From positions 1-55,840 of the forward strand of contig DASVCS010000127.1 of NCBI GenBank assembly GCA_036381495.1: a stretch of DNA of 55,840 nucleotides, read 5' to 3'. Below, in pieces: positions 24,811 through 32,982 of this stretch; within the stretch, counting starts at the first letter, position 1, and the number at the start of each line of letters is the position of its first letter. The notes under the pieces are model-generated. The model saw only the letters and a program-made list of their open reading frames with translations. It searched no databases and was not told the DNA's origin. A program made the translations under genes and the position numbers. Source of the DNA: DASVCS01 sp036381495. GTDB taxonomy: Bacteria > Gemmatimonadota > Gemmatimonadetes > Longimicrobiales > RSA9.

Positions 24811-25053
24811 CTACTCGCCCTCGTGCTCCTTCAGATAACGGATCGCATCCCCGACCGTCTGGAGCTGCTCGGCATCCTCATCCGGGATCTCGATCCCGAA
24901 CTCCTCCTCGAACGCCATGACGAGTTCGACGGTATCCAGTGAATCGGCGCCCAGGTCCTCGACGAACGAGGCATCCTCGCTGACCTTTTCCGGCTCGACG
25001 CCCAGTTCGTTGACGATGATCTCCTTGACCTTGGCCTCGATATTCTCAGCCAT
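24811..25053 (-). CDS. acpP: Acyl carrier protein AcpP
   Basis: Carries growing acyl chains on a phosphopantetheine arm attached to Ser38 in GADSLDTVEL. Acidic four-helix protein of 80 aa with the usual FEEEFGIEIPDED segment. Two ATGs are adjacent (25051-25053 and 25054-25056); the second is preferred because the GAGGG ribosome site is about 4 nt away. It sits between fabG and fabF, the common arrangement. Confidence 0.98.
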   Translation of the reverse strand: MAENIEAKVKEIIVNELGVEPEKVSEDASFVEDLGADSLDTVELVMAFEEEFGIEIPDEDAEQLQTVGDAIRYLKEHEGE

Positions 25054-25074
25054 CATGCCCTCACGGTTGGGGTG

Positions 25075-25836
25075 TCACATGACCATTCCGCCATCGACGA
25101 CAATGACCTGGCCCGTGATGTAGGCCGCACCGGGCCCGGCCAGGAACCGGACGACCGCCGCGACGTCGTCGGGCGTGCCCAGCCGGCCCAGCGGAACCTG
25201 GTCCGCCAACCCGGTCCGCGCCGCCTCGGTCATCGCCGCGGTCATGTCCGTCTCGATGAAGCCCGGCGCGACCGCATTACACAGAATGCCCCGCGACGCC
25301 AGCTCCTTCGCTACCGCCTTCGTCAATCCCACCAGTCCGGCCTTCGAGGCGGCGTAATTCACCTGCCCCTTGTTCCCCACCAGCCCCACGACGCTGGTGA
25401 TGTTGATGATCCGGCCGGAACGGCGGCGCATCATCCCGCGCGCGGCCGCGCGGATCGTATGGAACGCGCCCTTCAGGTTCGTGTCCAGGACACGATCCCA
25501 GTCTTCGTCGCGCAGCCGCACCAGGAGGTTATCTTCGGTGATTCCGGCGTTGTTGACAAGGATGTCCACCGGTCCCAGGGTCTCCTCGACCCCGCCGAGC
25601 AACGCGTCCACGGCGGCGGCATCCGCCACATCGCACGCGTAGCCTCGATGGCCATCGCCCGGGAGTTCCCGGGCCGCCGCTTCCGCCCGCTCGGCCGACC
25701 GCGCCACGACCGCCACGCGCGCGCCCCCTCGGGCGAGGTGCTCGGCGATGGCACGGCCGATCCCCCGGCTGCCACCGGTGACCACGGCGACGCGCTCCGC
25801 CAGCTCGTGGGCGCCCGAATCGGTTCTCTCACTCAT
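25075..25836 (-). CDS. fabG: 3-oxoacyl-ACP reductase FabG
   Basis: NADPH-dependent short-chain dehydrogenase that reduces beta-ketoacyl-ACP. The cofactor loop is GGSRGIG (21-27), NNAG lies at 95-98, and the catalytic Ser148, Tyr161 and Lys165 are in place (TSVVGLVGN, YAASK). APGFIETDM and VDGGMVM are typical. The ATG at 25834-25836 overlaps the fabD stop (ATGA) and gives 253 aa; the open frame beyond it to 25995 is a shadow of fabD. Confidence 0.97.
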   Translation of the reverse strand: MSERTDSGAHELAERVAVVTGGSRGIGRAIAEHLARGGARVAVVARSAERAEAAARELPGDGHRGYACDVADAAAVDALLGGVEETLGPVDILVNNAGITEDNLLVRLRDEDWDRVLDTNLKGAFHTIRAAARGMMRRRSGRIINITSVVGLVGNKGQVNYAASKAGLVGLTKAVAKELASRGILCNAVAPGFIETDMTAAMTEAARTGLADQVPLGRLGTPDDVAAVVRFLAGPGAAYITGQVIVVDGGMVM

Positions 25837-26756
25837 GCGCTCAGAAATGACTCGATTTCGGCCGCCGTGCCGAGCGGTCGCGAAACCGCGCTCCGGTCGA
25901 GCCGCCGCAACAGCCCGCTCAGGACCGTGCCCGGTCCCAGCTCGAAGAAGGAACTCACCTCGAGATCCAGCAGCGACCGCATACACCCGGTCCATCGCAC
26001 CGGGGCCGTGAGCTGCCGGACCAGGAGATCCCGCGCGCTCCCGGCGTCCGTGTTCGGCATCGCCGTGACGTTCGAGACGACCGGAAAGCGCGGTGCCTCG
26101 ATCGGCGTTTCCTCGAGCTGCGCCGCGAGCCCGGCCTGCGCGGTCTCCATCAGCGGAGAGTGGAACGCGCCCGAGACGTTCAGCCGGATGGCACGCCGCG
26201 CGCCCGCCTCGCCGGCCAGCTCGATCGCTCGCTCGACCGCGGGCACATCACCGCTCACCACCACCTGGCCCGGCGCATTGTAATTCGCCGGAACGCACAC
26301 CGATTGCGCCGTCGTCGCGTCCCGGCAAACCCGTTCGACCACCGCGTCTTCCAACCCCAGGATGGCCGCCATCGTCCCGGGCCGCTCCTCGCCGCTGCGG
26401 AACATCAACTCGCCGCGACGCCGTACGGTGCGCAGCGCGTCCGCGAAGCGCAAGCCCCCCGCCGCCACATACGCGCTGAATTCGCCCAGCGAATGGCCCG
26501 CCGCGGCTCGCACTCCATCCAGCGCCGTCGCCACCACGCGGTACACCGCGACCGAGTGCGTGAGGATCGCCGGCTGCGCGTTGTGCGTGGCCGTCAACTC
26601 CTCCGCCGGCCCCTCCCACATCAGCCGGGAGAGCGGCGTGCCGAGCACATCGTCGGCCTCCTCGAACGTCTCGCGCGCCACCGGGAACGCCGCCGCCAGA
26701 TCCCGGCCCATCCCCACGAACTGCGCGCCCTGTCCCGGGAACAGCAGCGCTACCAC
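25833..26756 (-). CDS. fabD: Malonyl-CoA:ACP transacylase FabD
   Basis: Loads malonate onto ACP. LLFPGQGAQFVGMG opens the hydrolase fold, Ser89 is the nucleophile in GHSLGEFSA, and His199 is in GAFHSPLM. 307 aa, the normal size. The GTG at 26754-26756 overlaps the fabH stop by 7 bp, so coupling with fabH is expected, and the stop overlaps fabG. Confidence 0.97.
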   Translation of the reverse strand: MVALLFPGQGAQFVGMGRDLAAAFPVARETFEEADDVLGTPLSRLMWEGPAEELTATHNAQPAILTHSVAVYRVVATALDGVRAAAGHSLGEFSAYVAAGGLRFADALRTVRRRGELMFRSGEERPGTMAAILGLEDAVVERVCRDATTAQSVCVPANYNAPGQVVVSGDVPAVERAIELAGEAGARRAIRLNVSGAFHSPLMETAQAGLAAQLEETPIEAPRFPVVSNVTAMPNTDAGSARDLLVRQLTAPVRWTGCMRSLLDLEVSSFFELGPGTVLSGLLRRLDRSAVSRPLGTAAEIESFLSA

Positions 26757-27742
26757 CGCATCACCGAGGAGGCCCAGGTGAACCCCGCGCCGAACGCGAC
26801 CATCAAGATGTTCGCGCCCGGCCCGAACCGGCCAGCCTCGAGCGCCTCATCCAACGCGACCGGCAAGGTGGCCGAGCTCATGTTTCCGTAGCGATCCACG
26901 TTCACGAACACGTTTTCCATCGGGATGTCGGCGTAGCGCGCCGTCGCCTCGATGATCCGGATATTCGCCTGGTGCGGAACGAGAAGGTCGATGTCGCGCC
27001 CCGTCATCCCGGCGCGGGCCAGCGCCTGTTCCGCCGCGTCCGTCATCGACCGCACGGCCGCCTTGAACACCTCCCGTCCCGCCATCCGGACCAGGTGCTC
27101 GCCTTCTTCGAGCGCAGCGACGTCCAGAGGCCTCTTCGCCCCCCCCGCGGGGCGCCACAACAGTTCGGCAAGAGTGCCGTCCGAACGCAACACATTCGAC
27201 AGGATCCCGCGCTCGCCGTCACTCCTGCCGACGACCGCTGCGCCCGCGCCGTCACCGAAGAGCACGCAAGTCGACCGGTCGTTCCAATCCACGATCGCGC
27301 TCATCTTCTCGGTCGCGACGACGAGCGCGGTCTCCCCGCGCCCGGCGGCGAGATACCCCTCGGCGACGGTGAGCGCGTAGAGGAACCCCGAGCACGCCGC
27401 CGAGACGTCGAACGCCGCCGCGTTGGTTGCGCCGAGCAGTGCCTGGACGTCGCACGCCGTCGATGGCAGCAGGCGATCGGGCGTCGCCGTCGAGACGACG
27501 ATCAGGTCGACGTCCTCCGCGTCGATGTCCGCCCGCTCCAGCGCGATCCGCGCGGCCGCCGCGCCCATGTCCGCCGCGCACACGTCCGCGTCCGCAATCC
27601 GCCGCTCGCGAATCCCCGTCCGCTCCCGGATCCACTCATCCGACGTGTCGACCAGCCGCTCGAGCTGCTCGTTCGTCAACACCCGCTCCGGGAGGTACCG
27701 ACCCGTCGACAATACCTGGACGACCGGCTTCGGTCGACTCAT
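26750..27742 (-). CDS. fabH: Beta-ketoacyl-ACP synthase III FabH
   Basis: Starts fatty acid synthesis by condensing acyl-CoA with malonyl-ACP. The triad is Cys117 (SAACSGF), His257 (VPHQANIR) and Asn287 (YGNMSSAT). The ATG at 27740-27742 has AAGGGG about 8 nt upstream and gives 330 aa; a GTG at 27746-27748 overlapping the plsX stop would add two residues. The order plsX-fabH-fabD is conserved in many bacteria. Confidence 0.97.
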   Translation of the reverse strand: MSRPKPVVQVLSTGRYLPERVLTNEQLERLVDTSDEWIRERTGIRERRIADADVCAADMGAAAARIALERADIDAEDVDLIVVSTATPDRLLPSTACDVQALLGATNAAAFDVSAACSGFLYALTVAEGYLAAGRGETALVVATEKMSAIVDWNDRSTCVLFGDGAGAAVVGRSDGERGILSNVLRSDGTLAELLWRPAGGAKRPLDVAALEEGEHLVRMAGREVFKAAVRSMTDAAEQALARAGMTGRDIDLLVPHQANIRIIEATARYADIPMENVFVNVDRYGNMSSATLPVALDEALEAGRFGPGANILMVAFGAGFTWASSVMRW

Positions 27743-27744
27743 TC

Positions 27745-28770
27745 TCACGCCCCTTCCGCGAGGCGCGCGGACGAAGACTCGACCACTGCCTCCTGTGCCG
27801 CTCCGAGCAGCTCGTTGCGGGCATGTCCAACGAGGTGGGTCTCGATCGCCCGGATCGCCACGCCGATCGCGTTCTTGACCGCCCGCGGCGGCGAACCTCC
27901 GTGGCAGATGATCGAGATCCCGTTCACGCCGAGGAGCGGTGCGCCGCCATACTCCGTGTAGTCCAGGACCCGCCGGACCTCTCCCAGATCGAGATGGGCG
28001 CCCGACGCGGCGACCTCGCGCTTCAACAGCTCGAGGAAGAAGCCGGCGACCGACTCGTAGAACTTGAGCAGGACGTTGCCGACGAACCCATCCGTGACCA
28101 GCACGTCACAGACGCCCCGGATGATGTCGCGCCCCTCGACGTTTCCGATGAAGTGGAGCGGACTCTTCTCGAGGAGATGGTGCGCCTCGACCGCGAGTTC
28201 ATTCCCCTTCTCCGACTCCTCGCCGATGTTCAGCAACCCGACCCGAGGGACCGGCCGCCGCAGGATGTCCCTCGCGTAGATCGCGCCGAGGTGCGCGAAC
28301 TGGAGGAGGTGCACCGGCTTGCTATCCACGTTCGCGCCGGCATCCAGCATGACCACGGGATCGGCCGCGGTCGGCAACACCGTCGCGACCGCGGGTCGGT
28401 CCACGCCCGGCAGCGGTCGCAGCAGAAAGAGCGATGCAGCCATGACGGCGCCCGTCGACCCCGCACTGACGAACGCGTCGGCGCCGCCATCCTTCACCAG
28501 CGTGAGTCCGGTCACGATCGAGGAATCCGTCTTCCGCCGGACCGAAGATGCCGGCGCCTCTCCCGGCTCGATGCGCTGTCCCGCGTGCAGCACCCGGAGC
28601 CGCTCGCGCGGCACCTCGCCGGCAGCGCACAACTCCGCCTCGATCCGCTCCCGGTCGCCGACCAGGATCAGCTCGAAATCGCCCGGAATCTCGCGCAACG
28701 CCTGGACCGCTCCTTCGACCTCCACCGCCGGATAGCGATCCGTTCCCATGGCGTCCAGCGCGATGCGCAC
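27745..28770 (-). CDS. plsX: Phosphate acyltransferase PlsX
   Basis: Makes acyl-phosphate from acyl-ACP for phospholipid synthesis. IALDAMGTDRYPAVEVEGA at the N-terminus, SAGSTGAVMA, VMLDAGANVDSKP, NIGEESEKGN and VTDGFVGNVLLK are diagnostic. The GTG at 28768-28770 sits just after GGGAGGGGG, a very strong ribosome site, giving 341 aa. The longer open frame to 29103 is a shadow of rpmF and yceD. It lies 11 nt after rpmF. Confidence 0.96.
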   Translation of the reverse strand: MRIALDAMGTDRYPAVEVEGAVQALREIPGDFELILVGDRERIEAELCAAGEVPRERLRVLHAGQRIEPGEAPASSVRRKTDSSIVTGLTLVKDGGADAFVSAGSTGAVMAASLFLLRPLPGVDRPAVATVLPTAADPVVMLDAGANVDSKPVHLLQFAHLGAIYARDILRRPVPRVGLLNIGEESEKGNELAVEAHHLLEKSPLHFIGNVEGRDIIRGVCDVLVTDGFVGNVLLKFYESVAGFFLELLKREVAASGAHLDLGEVRRVLDYTEYGGAPLLGVNGISIICHGGSPPRAVKNAIGVAIRAIETHLVGHARNELLGAAQEAVVESSSARLAEGA

Positions 28771-28781
28771 GCCCCCTCCCC

Positions 28782-28964
28782 TCAGAGCTGCTCGACCTCG
28801 ACGACCTGCCTCCCCCGGTACGTCCCGCACGTTGGGCAGACGCGGTGCGGGAGCTTCGGGTCGCCGCAGCGCGGGCACGGCACCACTCCCGGCGCTTCCG
28901 CACGGTAGTGCGTGCGCCGCTTCCGCTTGCGCTGCTTCGACACCTTCTTCTTCGGTACGGCCAT
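28782..28964 (-). CDS. rpmF: 50S ribosomal protein L32 (zinc-binding type)
   Basis: 60 aa, with the typical basic start MAVPKKKVSKQRKRKRR. Four cysteines (30, 33, 43, 46: CPRC and CPTC) show this is the zinc-ribbon form and not the zinc-free paralogue. It lies 12 nt after yceD and before plsX, the standard rpmF-plsX-fab arrangement. Confidence 0.98.
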   Translation of the reverse strand: MAVPKKKVSKQRKRKRRTHYRAEAPGVVPCPRCGDPKLPHRVCPTCGTYRGRQVVEVEQL

Positions 28965-28976
28965 TTCGCCCCCTCG

Positions 28977-29486
28977 TCAGTCTTCCTTCAATCTCTTCAG
29001 CGCCGCCCACCGCTCGTCCATCTCGGCCGACGCGCACTCGCACTCGCCTTCGTTCAGGTTCCGGCCACACCGTGCGCACAACCCTCGGCACGCCTCCTGA
29101 CACAACGCGAACCGCGGCACCGCGAGCAACAAGTGTTCACGGATCGCCGCCGTCAGGTCCAGCTCGCGCGCCCGCGCGGGCAACGCGTACACCTCCTCGC
29201 GCTCCGCTTCCGCCGGTTCCACACCGGCGCGGTACAGCAACGAGACCGGTTCACCGACCGGTACCACCACCTCGACGAGGCAGCGGCGGCATTCGAGCAC
29301 CGCACGGCCGTCCAGGCGACCGCGCACCCAGACGTCCGACCCTACGCTCTGCGCCTCCAACCTCACGGCCAGTGAACCGTGGGGCCGGATCCCCGTCTCC
29401 TCCCACAGCGGGTGATCGGAGGGCAGATCTTCGTCGACCGTGATCCGCCCCCGACGCTTCAGGAGGCCGAGATCGACTTTCAGCAT
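28977..29486 (-). CDS. yceD: YceD/DUF177 family protein
   Basis: 169-aa DUF177 protein; the family is linked to 23S rRNA processing and is nearly always next to rpmF. Conserved CRRCLVEV (Cys66, Cys69) and a C-terminal Cys cluster (Cys129, 133, 137, 140, 149, 151 in CQEACRGLCARCG and CEC) suggest metal binding. The ATG at 29484-29486 has no ribosome site; the promoter at 29495-29523 would start transcription within about 2 nt of it. Confidence 0.9.
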   Translation of the reverse strand: MLKVDLGLLKRRGRITVDEDLPSDHPLWEETGIRPHGSLAVRLEAQSVGSDVWVRGRLDGRAVLECRRCLVEVVVPVGEPVSLLYRAGVEPAEAEREEVYALPARARELDLTAAIREHLLLAVPRFALCQEACRGLCARCGRNLNEGECECASAEMDERWAALKRLKED

Positions 29487-29494
29487 AGTCGTGA

Positions 29495-29523
29495 AAGATG
29501 GCCAAGTCCCACCCCCCTGTCAA
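29495..29523 (-). promoter_or_regulatory. Candidate promoter of the yceD-fab operon, near-leaderless
   Basis: Minus-strand TTGACA (29518-29523), 17-bp spacer, CATCTT (29495-29500; 3/6 to TATAAT). Only 8 nt separate the -10 box from the yceD ATG, so the predicted start of transcription (about 29488) is essentially the start codon. Confidence 0.5.
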
Positions 29524-29574
29524 CCGTCGCGCACCGCGTCGTTCCACGCGTTCCCGCGCCGTGACGCAGCCGCG

Positions 29575-30009
29575 TCAGGTCGACTCGCCGTCCACCGCCG
29601 GCACGTCGGTAGCGGCAAAAAAGAACGCGATTTCATTGCGGGCCGTTTCCGGCGCGTCCGAGGCGTGGATCGCGTTCCGCTCCTTGGACTCGGCGTAGAG
29701 GGCGCGGATCGTGCCCGGGCGCGCCTCGGCCGGGTCCGTGGCGCCGATGACGTCACGGAGCGCGGCGACGGCGTTCTCGCGTTCTAGCAATACCGGAACG
29801 ACTGGACCGGAAACCATGAATTGGACAAGACTTCCGTAGAACGGTCTTTCGCGGTGCACGGCGTAGAATGCGCGTGCCTGCGCCTCGGTGAGTCGCATCA
29901 TGTGCAGCGCGCGGATGCGGAAGCCCTCTCCCTCGAGGTGGGCGAGGATGCGGCCGACGAGGCCGCGGGCGACGGCATCGGGTTTGATGATCGCCAGCGT
30001 TCGGTCCAT
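29575..30009 (-). CDS. ndk: Nucleoside diphosphate kinase
   Basis: Transfers gamma-phosphate between nucleotides through a phosphohistidine. MDRTLAIIKPDAVARGL at the N-terminus, Arg-rich middle, and active His115 in NAIHASD (family NxxHGSD; Ala replaces Gly). The ATG at 30007-30009 gives 144 aa, the usual length. It starts 5 nt after the EIIA-CBS gene and appears to be last in the operon from the phosphohexomutase; an 88-bp gap with the yceD promoter follows. Confidence 0.97.
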   Translation of the reverse strand: MDRTLAIIKPDAVARGLVGRILAHLEGEGFRIRALHMMRLTEAQARAFYAVHRERPFYGSLVQFMVSGPVVPVLLERENAVAALRDVIGATDPAEARPGTIRALYAESKERNAIHASDAPETARNEIAFFFAATDVPAVDGEST

Positions 30010-30014
30010 GGTCT

Positions 30015-30899
30015 TCAACGTCCAAAGAGTTTGCGAATGATGTCTCCTCGCGAGAGGAACCCGGTGAGCTTTCCTTCGCTGACGACCGGGAACTGCTCGA
30101 CATCCTTGTTGATCATGGTGTTGGCGACTTCCTCGACGCCCATGTCCTCCGAGATGCAGAGGACGGATCGGCTCATGACGTCGCGCGCCTTGATCTGGGG
30201 CGGGACGATCATTGCCGCCTCCTCCGCTTCTCCCCCGGCGCGGGGGATGTGCGGCAGCAGCGCGCGCATGACGTCCCACTCGGAGACGATGCCGAGGACT
30301 TCGCGTTTGTCACCGACCACGGGGATGGCCCGCACGCGATGACGCACCATCAGGTCGATCACGCTGCGGATCGGTGCATCGGGCGAGACGCTGTCGACGC
30401 GGTGCGCCATGATGTCGCGCACGGTGAGGCGCGGCTGAACGCGGATCTCGCGCAGTTCGGGCAGTTCGAGGACGTCGGCGGGCGAGCGTGCCTGCCGGAG
30501 CCGGTCGACCACACCCGGCTTGCGGAAGAGGCGGGCGAGCGCGGCGACGATCTGGAGATAGCGGGTCGCGGCCTCCGGCGGGGCGAGGATGAGCGCCACG
30601 ATCTGGGGCCGGGCGTCCAGGCCGGCTTCCCGCGCATCCAGCGGCGCTCGCGCGATGCCGAGCGCGACGGTGAGTCCGTCGACGGCCTCGGTCCGGAAGT
30701 GCGGCAGTGCGACGTGCTCGCCGATCATCACGACATCACGCAGCCGCGCCGCGGAGAGGTGGCGTTCGAGCGCGCCGGGGTCGCGCACCGCACCTTGCTC
30801 GACGAGCGCGTCCACGAGCACGGTCAGCGCCTGGCCGAGCGTCTCGGCCTCCAGCGGCACCAGAACGTGCTCGCGCGGTAGCGCCTCGCGAAGTTCCAT
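30015..30899 (-). CDS. PTS EIIA-like domain fused to a CBS pair
   Basis: 294 aa. Residues 5-150 look like a PTS_IIA type 2 (mannitol/fructose/nitrogen) domain with the phosphorylatable His67 in ALPHFRTE. Residues about 160-294 are two CBS motifs (MAHRVDSVSPDAPIRSVIDLM, then VMSRSVLCISEDM), a Bateman module that usually binds adenosine nucleotides. No EIIB/EIIC or HPr is nearby, so a regulatory role is more likely than sugar transport. It is located between sucD and ndk and probably co-transcribed. Confidence 0.85.
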   Translation of the reverse strand: MELREALPREHVLVPLEAETLGQALTVLVDALVEQGAVRDPGALERHLSAARLRDVVMIGEHVALPHFRTEAVDGLTVALGIARAPLDAREAGLDARPQIVALILAPPEAATRYLQIVAALARLFRKPGVVDRLRQARSPADVLELPELREIRVQPRLTVRDIMAHRVDSVSPDAPIRSVIDLMVRHRVRAIPVVGDKREVLGIVSEWDVMRALLPHIPRAGGEAEEAAMIVPPQIKARDVMSRSVLCISEDMGVEEVANTMINKDVEQFPVVSEGKLTGFLSRGDIIRKLFGR

Positions 30900-30925
30900 A
30901 GGTCCGCCCGCGCCGATGGCGGCGC

Positions 30926-31807
30926 TCAGAGGGCCGAGCCGATCAGCCCGACCACGTCCGACGGGCGACGTGCGACCTTGATGCCGCTGCGCTCGAACGC
31001 TTCGATCTTCTCCGCCGCCGTCCCCGTTGTGCCGCTGATGATCGCGCCTGCGTGCCCCATGCGCCGCCCCGGCGGCGCCGTCTGGCCCGCAATGAACCCG
31101 ACCACGGGCTTGCGGACGTGCTCGCGGATGAACGCGGCCGCGTCCTGCTCGTCCGTCCCGCCGATCTCGCCGATCATGACGATCGCCCGCGTTTCGTCAT
31201 CGGCTTCGAAGGCGCTCAGGCAGTCGATGAAGTTCGTGCCGATGATCGGGTCACCACCGATCCCCACGCAGGTGCTCTGCCCGATCCCGGCCTGCGTCAG
31301 CTCGAAGACGACCTCGTACGTCAGCGTGCCGGAACGTGAGACAACGCCCACCGGACCGGGCGTGGCGATGTGGCCGGGCATGATCCCGACCTTCGACTTC
31401 CCCGGCGCGAGCAGGCCAGGACAGTTCGGCCCCAGCAGCCGCCCGCCCCGTTCCATGACGTACGGATACACCCGCGTCATGTCCAGCACGGGGATCCCCT
31501 CCGTGATCGCGACGATGAAGTCGATCCCCGCGTCTGCGGCCTCCATGATCGCATCCGCCGCGAAGGCAGGCGGCACGTAGATGACGGAGGCATTGGCCCC
31601 GGTCTCGGCGACTGCGCGGTCCATGGTGTCGAAGATCGGGACCGTTCGGCCGTCCGGCCCCTCGAACCGCTGACCGCCCTTCCCGGGCGTCACCCCACCC
31701 ACGACCTGCGTGCCGTACTCCATCATCTGGCGCGCATGAAACGAACCGTCGCGCCCCGTGATCCCCTGAACCAGGAGCCGCGTGTTCTCGTTTATGAAGA
31801 TCGCCAT
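30926..31807 (-). CDS. sucD: Succinyl-CoA synthetase alpha subunit
   Basis: TCA-cycle enzyme subunit that carries the phosphohistidine. VQGITGRDGSFHARQM binds CoA, GPNCPGLLAPG and SRSGTLTYE are conserved, and the active His252 is in GHAGAIISGTTG. 293 aa. The ATG at 31805-31807 is 2 nt past the sucC stop. Confidence 0.98.
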   Translation of the reverse strand: MAIFINENTRLLVQGITGRDGSFHARQMMEYGTQVVGGVTPGKGGQRFEGPDGRTVPIFDTMDRAVAETGANASVIYVPPAFAADAIMEAADAGIDFIVAITEGIPVLDMTRVYPYVMERGGRLLGPNCPGLLAPGKSKVGIMPGHIATPGPVGVVSRSGTLTYEVVFELTQAGIGQSTCVGIGGDPIIGTNFIDCLSAFEADDETRAIVMIGEIGGTDEQDAAAFIREHVRKPVVGFIAGQTAPPGRRMGHAGAIISGTTGTAAEKIEAFERSGIKVARRPSDVVGLIGSAL

Positions 31808-31809
31808 GA

Positions 31810-32982
31810 CTAATCCCCCGCTCCCGCCGGCGCGCTGTCCCGGACCTCCGGATCGGCCGCCATCTCGACCGCCTTCCGAACCACCTCATCCATCGACGTC
31901 GTCGCGCCGAACCCGTTGCGCTCGAGGATCTCGAGCGCTTCCGCCTCGTTCGTACCCGTCAGTCGGATCACCAGCGGGATCCGGATCTCGATCCGCCGCG
32001 CCGCCTCGACGATGCCGTTCGCCACGTCATCACAGCGCGTGATTCCGCCGAAGATGTTGAAGAGGATCACCCGGACGTTCGGATCGCTCGTGATGATCCG
32101 CAGCGCGTTGACCACCTTGTCCGGGTTGGACGACCCGCCAATGTCCAGGAAGTTCGCCGGCTCGCCGCCGTAGAACTTGATCAGGTCCATGGTGGCCATC
32201 GCGAGCCCCGCGCCGTTGACCACCGCGCCGATGTCGCCATCCAGCTTGATGTACGTCAGCCCCGCCTCGCGGGCCGCCGTCTCCGCCGGCGGCTCCGCCG
32301 AGGTGTCGCGCAGCTCCTCGATCCGCGGCCGCCGGAACAGCTCGTTGTCATCGATGTTCATCTTGGCATCGATCGCCTTCACCTCGCCGTCCGGCGTCGT
32401 GATCAGCGGGTTGATCTCGGCCAGCGAACAGCCCGAATCGACGAACGCGGCGTAGAGCTGACGCAGAATCTTCGCGCAGGCACGCTGCTGCGCGGCGTCG
32501 TCATACAGTGTGGCGGCGAGCCAGTACGCCTGATGCGGGAGCAGCCCGTAACGCGGATCCACGGTCAGGCGGCGGATCGCCTCGGGGTTCTTCGCGGCCA
32601 CCTCCTCGATGTCGATGCCGCCCTCTCGACTCACCATGAAGACCGGGCGCTTCGAGCCGCGGTCCACGATCACGCCGACGTAGCTCTCCGTGGCGATCTC
32701 CTCGGCCGGTGTGACCAGCACCTTCTCGACCGGCAGCCCCTTGATCTGCATGCCGAGGATCCGCTCCGCGTGCGCGCGTGCCTCGTCAGGACCCGACGCG
32801 AGCTTGACGCCGCCCGCCTTGCCCCGCCCGCCCGCGTGCACCTGCGCCTTGACCACGACCGTACCGCCCAGTCCGGCCGCGATGCGCTCCGCCTCCTCCG
32901 CCGTCGTCGCAACTTCGCCCGGCGGCACCGGAATGCCATGCGCCCGGAAGATCTCCTTGGCCTGGTATTCGTGTATGTTCAT
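31810..32982 (-). CDS. sucC: Succinyl-CoA synthetase beta subunit (ADP-forming)
   Basis: ATP-grasp subunit that binds nucleotide and forms the dimer interface. MNIHEYQAKEIFRAHG, KAQVHAGGRGKAGGVK, LAEINPLI, KMNIDDNELFR and FNIFGGITRCD are diagnostic. The ATG at 32980-32982 overlaps the carbamate kinase stop (ATGA) and gives 390 aa. The frame is open to 33486, but that part is antiphase to arcC. Confidence 0.98.
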   Translation of the reverse strand: MNIHEYQAKEIFRAHGIPVPPGEVATTAEEAERIAAGLGGTVVVKAQVHAGGRGKAGGVKLASGPDEARAHAERILGMQIKGLPVEKVLVTPAEEIATESYVGVIVDRGSKRPVFMVSREGGIDIEEVAAKNPEAIRRLTVDPRYGLLPHQAYWLAATLYDDAAQQRACAKILRQLYAAFVDSGCSLAEINPLITTPDGEVKAIDAKMNIDDNELFRRPRIEELRDTSAEPPAETAAREAGLTYIKLDGDIGAVVNGAGLAMATMDLIKFYGGEPANFLDIGGSSNPDKVVNALRIITSDPNVRVILFNIFGGITRCDDVANGIVEAARRIEIRIPLVIRLTGTNEAEALEILERNGFGATTSMDEVVRKAVEMAADPEVRDSAPAGAGD

